Assembly (NCBI RefSeq): GCF_043290135.1
Contig: NC_134707.1
Span: 136,711,319-136,775,318, forward strand
Source of the DNA: Rhipicephalus microplus
Lineage: Eukaryota > Arthropoda > Arachnida > Ixodida > Ixodidae
Length of the DNA stretch: 64,000 nucleotides
Direction of reading: 5' to 3'
Part shown: piece by piece, positions 13,749 through 25,508 of the stretch
Layout: each line of letters opens with the position of its first letter
Numbering within the stretch: position 1 is the first letter of the stretch
Translations under genes and position numbers: made by a program
Notes under the pieces: model-generated
What the model was told of the DNA's origin: nothing
The model's database searches: none
Seen by the model: the letters and a program-made list of their open reading frames with translations, nothing else

Positions 13749-16133
13749 AAAAACTTCACAACTAGAAACTCCACAACTAGAAACTCTACAACTAGAGACT
13801 CCGAAACTAGAAACTCCACAGCCAGAGACTCTGCAGCTGGAAACTCTGCAGCTGGAAACTTCACAATTAGAAACTCCGCAATTAGAAACTCCACAGCTGG
13901 AAACTCCACAACTAGAGACTCCACAACTAGAAACTCCACAACTAGAAACTCCACAACTAGAAACTCCAAAACTTGAAACCTCACAACCTTAAGTTTCGCA
14001 ACTAGAAAATCCAAAGCTAGAGATTCCGCAACTAGAAACTCCACAACAAGAAACTCCACAACTCAAAACTCCACAACTCAAAACTGCACAACTTGAAACT
14101 CCCCAACTAGACACTCCACAACTAAAAACTCTTCAACTAGAAACTCCTAAACTAGAGGCTCCACAACTAAAGAATCTACAACTAGAGACTTCAAACTGGA
14201 AACTAGACAACTAGAAACACCACTACTAAAAACTCAACAACTAGAAACTCCACAGCATGAGACTCCGCAACTTGAAACTCCACATCAAAAACTCCGCAAC
14301 TAGAAACTCCACAACTAGGAACTCCGCAACTAGAAACTTCACAACTACAAACTCCACAACTCGAAACTCCACTACTAGATACTCAACCACTGGATACTAG
14401 ACAACTAGAAACTCCACATCTAGAGACTCCACAACTTGAAACTCCATAACTAGAGACTCTGCAAACAGAAACTCCAAACTAGAAACTCCGCAACTAGAGA
14501 CTCACCAACTAGAAACTCCACAACTAGAAACTCCACAACTACAAACTCCACAAATACAGACTCAATAACTAGAAATTCCATATCTAAAAACTCCACAACT
14601 GGAACCTGCAAAACTATAGACTTCACAACTGGAAACTCAACAACTAGAAACTCCAAAACTAAAAACTCCACAACTGAAAACTCCACAACTTGAGACACCG
14701 CAACTTGAAACTTCACAACTAGAAACTCCACAACTACAAACTCCACCAATAGAGACTCGGCTACTAGAAATTCCATAGCCAGAGACTCTTCAACTAGAAA
14801 GTCCACAACTAAAAACTCCACAACTGGAAACACCACAACTAGAAACTCCACAACTAGAAACTCCACAACTAGAGATTCCGCAACTAGAAACTCCACAGCC
14901 AGAGACTCTGCAACTAGAAACTCCGCAGCTATAAACTCCACAAATAGAAACTCCGCAACTAGAAACTTCGCAGCTAGAAACTACACAACTAGAGACTCCA
15001 CAACTAGAAACTCCACAACTGGAAACTCCACAAATAGAGACTCGGCAACTAGAAATACCATATCTAGAAACTCCACAACTAAAAACTTTACAACTAGAAA
15101 CTGCAAAACTAGAGACTTCACAACTAGAAACTCCACCAATAGAGACTCGGCAACTAGAAATTCCATATCTAGAAACTCCACAACTAAAAACTCCACTATA
15201 AAAACTCCACAACTAGAACCTCTACAACTAGAGACTCCGCAACTAGAATTTCCACAGCCAGAGACTCTGCAACTAGAAAGTCCACAACTAAAACTCCACA
15301 ACTGAAACTCCACAACTAGAAACTCCACAACTAGAAACTCCACAACTAGAAACTCCACAACTAGAGACTCCGCAACTCCTCAACTCGAAAGTCCACAACT
15401 ACAAACTCCACCAATAGAGACTCGGCAACTAGAAATTCCATATCTAGAAACTCCACAACTAAAAACTCTACTATAAAAACTCCACAACTAGAAACTCCAC
15501 AACTAGAAACTCTACAACTAGAGACTCCGAAACTAAAAACTCCAAAGCCAGAGACTCTGCAACTGGAAACTCTGCAGCTGGAAACTCCACAAATAGAAAC
15601 TCCGCAATTAGAAACTCCGCAGCTAGAAACTCCACAACTAGATACTTCACAACTAGAAACTCCACAACTTGAAACCTCACAACCTTAAGTTCCGCCACTA
15701 GAAAATCCACAGCTAGAGATTGCGCAAGTAGAAAATCCACAACAAGAAACTCCACAACTCAAAACTCCACAACAAGAAACTCCACAATTCAAAACTGCAC
15801 AACTTGAAACTCCACAACTAGACACTCCACAACTAAAAACTCTAATACTAGAAACTCCTAAACTAGAGACTCCACAACTAGAAACTCCACAGCCAGAGAC
15901 TCTGCAACTGGAAACTCTGCAGCTGGAAACTCCACAAATAGAAACTCCGCAATTAGACACTCCGCAGCTAGAAACTCCACAACTAGAGACTCCACAACAA
16001 GAAACTCCACAACTAGAAACTCCACAACTAGAAATTCCACAACTTGAAACCTCACAACATTAAGTTCCGCAACTAGAAAATCCACAGCTAGAGATTCCGC
16101 AACTAGGAACTCCACAAGTAGAAACTCCACAAC

Positions 16134-16769
16134 TCAGAACTCCACCACTCGAAACTCCTTAACTAGAAACTCCACAACTGGAAACTCCACAACTAGACAC
16201 TCCACAACTAGAAACTCCACAACCAGAAACTCCACAACTAGAGACTCCAAAACTCGAAACTCCACAACTAGAAAATCCACAACCAGAGACTCTGTAATTC
16301 CACAACTAGAAACTCCACAACTAGATACTCTGCAACTAGAAACTCCACAACTAGAGACTCCACAACTTGAAACTCCACAACTAGAAACTCCACAACTAGA
16401 AACTCTGCAACTAGAGACTTCACAACTAAAAACTCCACATCTACAAACTCTACAAATAGAGACTCGGCCACAAGAAATTTCATGTCTAGAAAGTCCACAA
16501 CTAAAAACTCCACAACTGGAAACTCCACAACTAGAAACTCCACAACTAGAAACTCCACAACTAGAGATTCCGCAACTAGAAACTCCCCAACCAGAGACTC
16601 TGCCACTAGAAACTCCGCAGCTAGAAACTCCACAAATAGAAACTCCGCAACTAGAAACTCCGCAGCTAGAAACTACACAACTAGAGACTCCACAACTAGA
16701 AACTTCACAACTAGAAACTCCACAACTAGAAACTCTACAACTAAAAACTCCACAACCAGAAACTCGCAA
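16134..16769 (-). other. 211-codon frame, mostly in GVSSC phase, not called as a gene
   Basis: The N-terminal 160 codons are nearly all SSCGV variants (Cys every five residues; Gly often replaced by Glu, Arg, Ala or Val; Ser by Gly, Arg or Ile) before switching to EFLVV. Near-copies occur at 51159-51797 and 59697-60332. It matches no family I know. It is listed because it is the longest stretch in the frame that shows third-position-biased variation. Confidence 0.3.
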
Positions 16770-17961
16770 CTAGAGATTCCACAACTAGAAACTCCACAAC
16801 TACAAACTCCACAAATAGAGACTCGGCAACTGAAATTCCATATCTAGAAACTCCACAACTAAAAACTTTGCAACTAGAAACTGCAAAACTAGAGACTTCA
16901 CAACTAGAAACTCCACAACTAGAAACTCCACAACTACAAACTCCACCAATAGAGACTCGGCAACTAGAAATTCCATATCTATAAATTCTACAACTAAAAA
17001 CTCCACTATAAAAACTTCACAACTAGAAACTCCACAACTAGACACTCCACAACTAGAAACTCCACAACCAGAAACTCCACAACTAGAGACTCCAAAACTC
17101 GAAACTCCACAACTAGAAAATCCACAACCAGAGACTCTGATTTCCACAACTAGAAACTCCACAACTAGATACTCTGCAACTAGAAACTCCACAACTAGAG
17201 ACTCCACAACTTGAAACTCCACAACTAGAAACTCCACAACTAGAAACTCTGCAACTAGAGACTTCAAAACTAAAAACTCCACATCTACAAACTCTACAAA
17301 TAGAGACTCGGCCACAAGAAATTTCATGTCTAGAAAGTCCACAACTAAAAACTCCACAACTGGAAACTCCACAACTAAAAACTCCACAACTAGAAACTCC
17401 ACAACTAGAGATTCCGCAACTAGAAACTCCACAACTACAAACTCCACAAATAGAGACTCGGCAACTGAAATTCCATATCTAGAAACTCCACAACTAAAAA
17501 CTTTGCAACTAGAAACTGCAAAACTAGAGACTTCACAACTAGAAACTCCACAACTAGAAACTCCACAACTACAAACTCCACCAATAGAGACTCGGCAACT
17601 AGAAATTCCATATCTAGAAATTCTACAACTAAAAACTCCACTATAAAAACTTCACAACTAGAAACTCCACAACTAGACACTCCACAACTAGAAACTCCAC
17701 AACCAGAAACTCCACAACTAGAGACTCCAAAACTCGAAACTCCACAACTAGAAAATCCACAACCAGAGACTCTGCAATTCCACAACTAGAAACTCTACAA
17801 CTAGATACTCTGCAAATAGAAACTCCACAACTAGAGACTCCACAACTTGAAACTCCACAACTAGAAACTCCACAAATGAAAACTCTGCAACTAGAGACTT
17901 CACAACTAAAAACTCCACATTTACAAACTCTACAAATAGAGACTCGGCCACAAGAAATTTC

Positions 17962-18480
17962 ATGTCTAGAAAGTCCACAACTAAAAACTCCACAACTGGA
18001 AACTCCACAACTAGAAACTCCACAACTAGAAACTCCACAACTAGAAACTCCACAACTAGAGATTCCGCAACTAGAATTTCCACAACCAGAGACTCTGCAA
18101 CAAGAAACTCCGCAGCTAGAAACTCCACAAATAGAAACTCCACAACTAGAAACTCCGCAGCTAGAAACTACACAACTAGAGACTCCACAACTAGAAACTT
18201 CACAACTAGAAACTCCACAACTAGAAACTCTACAACTAAAAACTCCACAACTAGAAATTCCGCAACTAGAGATTCCACAACTAGAAACTCCACAACTACA
18301 AACTCCACAAATAGAGACTCGGCAACTGAAATTCCATATCTAGAAACTCCACAACTAAAAACTTTGCAACTAGAAACTGCAAAACTAGAGACTTCACAAC
18401 TAGAAACTCCACAACTAGAAACTCCACAACTACAAACTCCACCAATAGAGACTCGGCAACTAGAAATTCCATATCTATAA
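17962..18480 (+). other. ATG-opened 172-codon plus-strand frame in the ATGTCTAG block, not called as a gene
   Basis: Opens at ATGTCTAGAAAGTCC and reads TTRNS-type pentapeptides, then QLETP after a phase shift. Twelve ATGTCTAG blocks occur (ATG at 16482, 17326, 17962, 18822, 21807, 35631, 51507, 52351, 60045, 60889, 61525, 63337), most opening a frame of 106-181 codons. The ATG is a genuine block marker, but nothing shows that it is translated. Confidence 0.25.
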
Positions 18481-19297
18481 ATTCTACAACTAAAAACTCC
18501 ACTATAAAAACTTCACAACTAGAAACTCCACAACTAGACACTCCACAACTAGAAACTCCACAACCAGAAACTCCACAACTAGAGACTCCAAAACTCGAAA
18601 CTCCACAACTAGAAAATCCACAACCAGAGACTCTGATTTCCACAACTAGAAACTCCACAACTAGATACTCTGCAACTAGAAACTCCACAACTAGAGACTC
18701 CACAACTTGAAACTCCACAACTAGAAACTCCACAACTAGAAACTCTGCAACTAGAGACTTCAAAACTAAAAACTCCACATCTACAAACTCTACAAATAGA
18801 GACTCGGCCACAAGAAATTTCATGTCTAGAAAGTCCACAACTAAAAACTCCACAACTGGAAACTCCACAACTAAAAACTCCACAACTGAAAACTCCTCAA
18901 CTTGAGACACCGCAACTTGAAACTTCACAACTAGAAACTCCACAACTACAAACTCCACCAATAGAGACTCGGCAACTAGAAATTCCATAGCTAGAAACTC
19001 CACAACTAAAAACTTTGCAACTAGAAACTGCAAAACTAGAGACTTCACAACTAGAAACTCCACAACTAGAAACTCCACAACTACAAACTCCACCAATAGA
19101 GACTCGGCAACTAGAAATTCCATATCTATAAATTCTACAACTAAAAACTCCACTATAAAAACTTCACAACTAGAAACTCCACAACTAGACACTCCACAAC
19201 TAGAAACTTCACAACCAGAAACTCCACAACTAGAGACTCCAAAACTCGAAACTCCGCAACTAGAAAATCCACAACCAGAGACTCTGTAATTCCACAA
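18296..19297 (-). other. Longest open frame in the array (333 codons), not called as a gene
   Basis: Made only of GVSSC and EFLVV pentapeptide variants, changing from one to the other at indels without meeting a stop. It has no signal peptide, domain or non-repeat sequence. Its codons arise from the monomer, in which four of six frames are open, so its length is expected by chance in such DNA. The truncated relative at 32471-33121 breaks in the duplicate context. Confidence 0.3.
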
Positions 19298-19980
19298 CTA
19301 GAAACTCCACAACTAGATACTCTGCAACTAGAAACTCCACAACTAGAGACTCCACAACTTGAAACTCCACAACTAGAAACTCCACAACTAGAAACTCTGC
19401 AACTAGAGACTTCACAACTAAAAACTCCACAACTACAAACTCCACAAATACAGACTCAATAACTAGAAATTCCTTATCTAAAAACTCCACAACTGGAACC
19501 TGCAAAACTAGAGACTTCACAACTGGAAACTCAACAACTAGAAACTCCAAAACTAAAAACTCCACAACTGAAAACTCCTCAACTTGAGACACCGCAACTT
19601 GAAACTTCACAACTAGAAACTCCACAACTACAAACTCCACCAATAGAGACTCGGCAACTAGAAATTCCATAGCTAGAAACTCCACAACTAAAAACTCCAC
19701 TATAAAAACTCCACAACTAGAAACTCCACAACTAGAAAGTCTACAACTAGAGACTCCGCAACTAGAATTTCCACAGCCAGAGACTCTTCAACTAGAAAGT
19801 CCACAACTAAAAACTCCACAACTGGAAACTCCACAACTAGAAACTCCACAACTAGAAACTCCACAACTAGAGACTCCGCAACTCCACAACTAGAAACTCC
19901 ACAACTACAAACTCCACCAATAGAGACTCGGCAACTAGAAATTCCATATCTAGAAATTCCACAACTAAAAACTCCACTAT

Positions 19981-22900
19981 AAAAACTTCACAACTAGAAA
20001 CTCCACAACTAGAAACTCTACAACTAGAGACTCCGAAACTAGAAACTCCACAGCCAGAGACTCTGCAGCTGGAAACTCTGCAGCTGGAAACTTCACAATT
20101 AGAAACTCCGCAATTAGAAACTCCACAGCTGGAAACTCCACAACTAGAGACTCCACAACTAGAAACTCCACAACTAGAAACTCCACAACTAGAAACTCCA
20201 AAACTTGAAACCTCACAACCTTAAGTTTCGCAACTAGAAAATCCAAAGCTAGAGATTCCGCAACTAGAAACTCCACAACAAGAAACTCCACAACTCAAAA
20301 CTCCACAACTCAAAACTGCACAACTTGAAACTCCCCAACTAGACACTCCACAACTAAAAACTCTTCAACTAGAAACTCCTAAACTAGAGGCTCCACAACT
20401 AAAGAATCTACAACTAGAGACTTCAAACTGGAAACTAGACAACTAGAAACACCACTACTAAAAACTCAACAACTAGAAACTCCACAGCATGAGACTCCGC
20501 AACTTGAAACTCCACATCAAAAACTCCGCAACTAGAAACTCCACAACTAGGAACTCCGCAACTAGAAACTTCACAACTACAAACTCCACAACTCGAAACT
20601 CCACTACTAGATACTCAACCACTGGATACTAGACAACTAGAAACTCCACATCTAGAGACTCCACAACTTGAAACTCCATAACTAGAGACTCTGCAAACAG
20701 AAACTCCAAACTAGAAACTCCGCAACTAGAGACTCACCAACTAGAAACTCCACAACTAGAAACTCCACAACTACAAACTCCACAAATACAGACTCAATAA
20801 CTAGAAATTCCATATCTAAAAACTCCACAACTGGAACCTGCAAAACTATAGACTTCACAACTGGAAACTCAACAACTAGAAACTCCAAAACTAAAAACTC
20901 CACAACTGAAAACTCCACAACTTGAGACACCGCAACTTGAAACTTCACAACTAGAAACTCCACAACTACAAACTCCACCAATAGAGACTCGGCTACTAGA
21001 AATTCCATAGCCAGAGACTCTTCAACTAGAAAGTCCACAACTAAAAACTCCACAACTGGAAACACCACAACTAGAAACTCCACAACTAGAAACTCCACAA
21101 CTAGAGATTCCGCAACTAGAAACTCCACAGCCAGAGACTCTGCAACTAGAAACTCCGCAGCTATAAACTCCACAAATAGAAACTCCGCAACTAGAAACTT
21201 CGCAGCTAGAAACTACACAACTAGAGACTCCACAACTAGAAACTCCACAACTAGAAACTCCACAAATAGAGACTCGGCAACTAGAAATACCATATCTAGA
21301 AACTCCACAACTAAAAACTTTACAACTAGAAACTGCAAAACTAGAGACTTCACAACTAGAAACTCCACCAATAGAGACTCGGCAACTAGAAATTCCATAT
21401 CTAGAAACTCCACAACTAAAAACTCCACTATAAAAACTCCACAACTAGAACCTCTACAACTAGAGACTCCGCAACTAGAATTTCCACAGCCAGAGACTCT
21501 GCAACTAGAAAGTCCACAACTAAAACTCCACAACTAGAAACTCCACAACTAGAAACTCCACAACTAGAAACTCCACAACTAGAGACTCCGCAACTCCTCA
21601 ACTCGAAAGTCCACAACTACAAACTCCACCAATAGAGACTCGGCAACTAGAAATTCCATATCTAGAAACTCCACAACTAAAAACTCTACTATAAAAACTC
21701 CACAACTAGAAACTCCACAACTAGAAACTCTGCAACTAGAGACTTCACAACTAAAAACTCCACATCTACAAACTCTACAAATAGAGACTCGGCCACAAGA
21801 AATTTCATGTCTAGAAAGTCCACAACTAAAAACTCCACAACTGGAAACTCCTCAACTAGAAACTCCACAACTAGAAACTCCACAACTAGAGATTCCGCAA
21901 CTAGAAACTCCACAACCAGAGACTCTGCAACTAGAAACTCCGCAGCTAGAAACTCCACAAATAGAAACTCCGCAACTAGAAACTCCGCAGCTAGAATCTA
22001 CACAACTAGAGACTCCACAACTAGAAACTCCACAACTAGAAACTCCACAAATAGAGACTCGGCAACTAGAAATTCCATATCTAGAAACTCCACAACTAAA
22101 AACTTTACAACTAGAAACTGCAAAACCAGAAACTCCACAACTGGAAACTCCTCAACTAGATACTCCACAACTAGAAACTTCACAACTTGAAACTCCACAA
22201 CTAGAAACTCCACAATCAGAAACTCTACAACTACAAACTCCACAACTAGAAACTCCGCAACTAGAGACTCCACAACTAGAAACTCCACAACTACAAACTC
22301 CACCAATAGAGACCCGGCAACTAGAAATTCCATATCTAGAAACTCCACAACTAAAAACTCCACTATAAAAACTCCACAACTAGAAACTCCACAACTAGAA
22401 ACTCCGCAACTACAGACTCTGCAACTATGAAACTCTGCAACTAGAAACTCCGCAATAAGAAATTTCACAGCTAGAAACACCACATTTAGACACTCCGCAA
22501 CTAGAAACTCCACAACTCGAAACTCCACAACTAGAAACTCTACAACTTGAGACTCCTCAACTAGAGAATCCGCAACTAGAAACTCCAAAACTAGGGTCTC
22601 TGCAACTAGAAACTCCGCAGCTAGAAACTCCACAACTAGAAACTCCACAACTCGAAACTCCACAACTAGAAACTCCACAACTCAAAACTCCACAACTTGA
22701 AACTGCACAACTGGAAACTCCACAACTTGAGACTCTGCAACTTGAAACTCCAAAACCAGAAACTCCACAACTAGAGACTCCCAAACTCGAAACTCCACAA
22801 CTAGAAAATTCACAACCAGAGACTCTGCAATTCCACAACTAGAAACTCCACAACTAGATACTCCGCAACTAGAAACTCCACAAATAGAAACTCGGCAACT

Positions 22901-23117
22901 GAATTTCCATATCTAGAAACTCCACAACTAAAAAACTTTACAACTAGAAACTGCAAAACTAGAGACTTCACAACTAGAAACTCCACAACAAGAAACTCCA
23001 CAACTAGAGACTCCGCAACTCCACAACTAGAAACTCCACAACTACAAACTCCACCAATAGAGACTCGGCAACTAGAAATTCCATATCTAGAAATTCCACA
23101 ACTAAAAACTCCACTAT
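19981..23117. repeat. HOR unit 9 (3,137 bp)
   Basis: Carries the CATCAAAAACTCCG indel at 20515, one ATGTCTAG block at 21807 and the GAGAATCCGC form of the EcoRI-block near 22565. A duplicate lies 13,824 bp downstream at 33805. Confidence 0.85.
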
Positions 23118-25508
23118 AAAAACTTCACAACTAGAAACTCCACAACTAGAAACTCTACAACTAGAGACTCCGAAACTAGAAACTCCACAGCCAGAGACTC
23201 TGCAGCTGGAAACTCTGCAGCTGGAAACTTCACAATTAGAAACTCCGCAATTAGAAACTCCGCAGCTGGAAACTCCACAACTAGAGACTCCACAACTAGA
23301 AACTCCACAACTAGAAACTCCAAAACTTGAAACCTCACAACCTTAGGTTTCGCAACAAGAAAATCCAAAGCTAGAGATTCCGCAACTAGAAACTCCACAA
23401 CAAGAAACTCCACAACTCAAAACTCCACAACTCAAAACTCCACAACTCAAAACTGCACAACTTGAAACTCCCCAACTAGACACTCCACAACTAAAAACTC
23501 TTCAACTAGAAACTCCTAAACTAGAGACTCCACAACTAAAGAATCTACAACTAGAGACTTCAAACTGGAAACTAGACAACTAGAAACACCACTACTAAAA
23601 ACTCAACAACTAGAAACTCCACAGCATGAGACTCCGCAACTTGAAACTCCACATCTAGAAACTCTGCAACTAGAAACTCCACAACTAGGAACTCCGCAAC
23701 TAGAAACTTCACAACTACAAACTCCACAACTCGAAACTCCACTACTAGATACTCAACCACTGGATACTAGACAACTAGAAACTCCACATCTAGAGACTCC
23801 ACAACTTGAAACTCCATAACTAGAGACTCTGCAAACAGAAACTCCAAACTAGAAACTCCGCAACTAGAGACTCACCAACTAGAAACTCCACAACTAGAAA
23901 CTCCACAACTACAAACTCCACAAATACAGACTCAATAACTAGAAATTCCATATCTAAAAACTCCACAACTGGAACCTGCAAAACTAGAGACTTCACAACT
24001 GGAAACTCAACAACTAGAAACTCCAAAACTAAAAACTCCACAACTGAAAACTCCTCAACTTGAGACACCGCAACATGAAACTTCACAACTAGAAACTCCA
24101 CAACTACAAACTCCACCAATAGAGACTCGGCAACTAGAAATTCCATAGCTAGAAACTCCACAACTATAAACTCCACAACTAGAAAGTCTACAACTAGAGA
24201 CTCCGCAACTAGAATTTCCACAGCCAGAGACTCTTTAACTAGAAAGTCCACAACTAAAAACTCCACAACTGGAAACTCCACAACTAGAAACTCCACAACT
24301 AGAAACTCCACAACCAGAGACTCTGCAACTAGAAACTCCACAAATAGAAACTCCGCAACTAGGAACTCCGCAGCTAGAAACTACACAACTAGAGACTCCA
24401 CAACTAGAAACTCCACAACTAGAAACTCCAAAAATAGAGACTCGGCAACTAGAAATTCCATATCTAGAAACTCCACAACTAAAAACTTTACAACTAGAAA
24501 CTGCAAAACTAGAGACTTCACAACTAGAAACTCCACAACTAGAAACTCAACAACTAGAGACTCCGCCAGTCCACAACTAGAAACTCCACAACTGGAAACT
24601 CCTCAACTAGATACTCCACAACTAGAAACTTCACAACTTGAAACTCCACAACTAGAAACTCCACAATCAGAAACTCTACAACTAGAAACTCCACAACTAG
24701 AAACTCCACAACTAGAAACTCCGCAACTACAGACTCTGAAACTATGAAACTCTGCAACTAGAAACTCCGCAACAAGAAATTTCACAGCTAGAAACACCAC
24801 ATTTAGACACTCCGCAACTAGAAACTCCACAACTCGAAACTCCACAACTAGAAACTCTACAACTTGAGACTCCTCAACTAGAGAATTCGCAACTAGAAAC
24901 TCCAAAACTAGGGTCTCTGCAACTAGAAACTCCGCAGATAGAAACTCCACAACTAGAAACTCCACAACTCGAAACTCCACAACTAGAAACTCCACAACTC
25001 AAAACTCCACAACTTGAAACTGCACAACTGGAAACTCCACAACTTGAGACTCTGCAACTTGAAACTCCAAAACCAGAAACTCCACAACTAGAGACTCCCA
25101 AACTCGAAACTCCACAACTAGAAAATTCACAACCAGAGACTCTGCAATTCCACAACTAGAAACTCCACAACTAGATACTCCGCAACTAGAAACTCCACAA
25201 CTAGAGACTCCACAACTTGAAACTCCACAACTAGAAACTCCACATCTAGAAACTCCACAACTACAAACTCCACAAATAGAGACTCGGCAACTGAATTTCC
25301 ATATCTAGAAACTCCACAACTAAAAACTTTACAACTAGAAACTGCAAAACTAGAGACTTCACAACTAGAAACTCCACAACAAGAAACTCCACAACTAGAG
25401 ACTCCGCAACTCCACAACTAGAAACTCCACAACTACAAACTCCACCAATAGAGACTCGGCAACTAGAAATTCCATATCTAGAAATTCCACAACTAAAAAC
25501 TCCACTAT
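23118..25508. repeat. HOR unit 10 (2,391 bp)
   Basis: Carries the CATGAG block, then the CCGCCAGTCC marker near 24564 and the EcoRI-type GAGAATTCGC near 24890. A duplicate lies 13,824 bp downstream at 36942. A one-base extra A (CTAAAAAACTTT) lies just upstream near 22930, in the previous unit, and is also present in the duplicate. Confidence 0.85.

Larger units (their letters stand above)
13749..19980. repeat. HOR unit 8 (6,232 bp, compound)
   Basis: The first 2.6 kb repeats the preceding unit at an offset of about 3,240 bp, including A-prime at 15475. It then holds four blocks marked by GAAATTTCATGTCTAG (ATG at 16482, 17326, 17962 and 18822). Its last part, from about 18835, is where the 13,824-bp duplicated segment begins. 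Confidence 0.8.

Noticed and set aside
18000..19300. Inverted repeats or hairpins from CTAG and CAGCTG palindromes
   Set aside because: Only 4- to 10-bp palindromes are present; I saw no extended inverted repeat, since all monomers point the same way.
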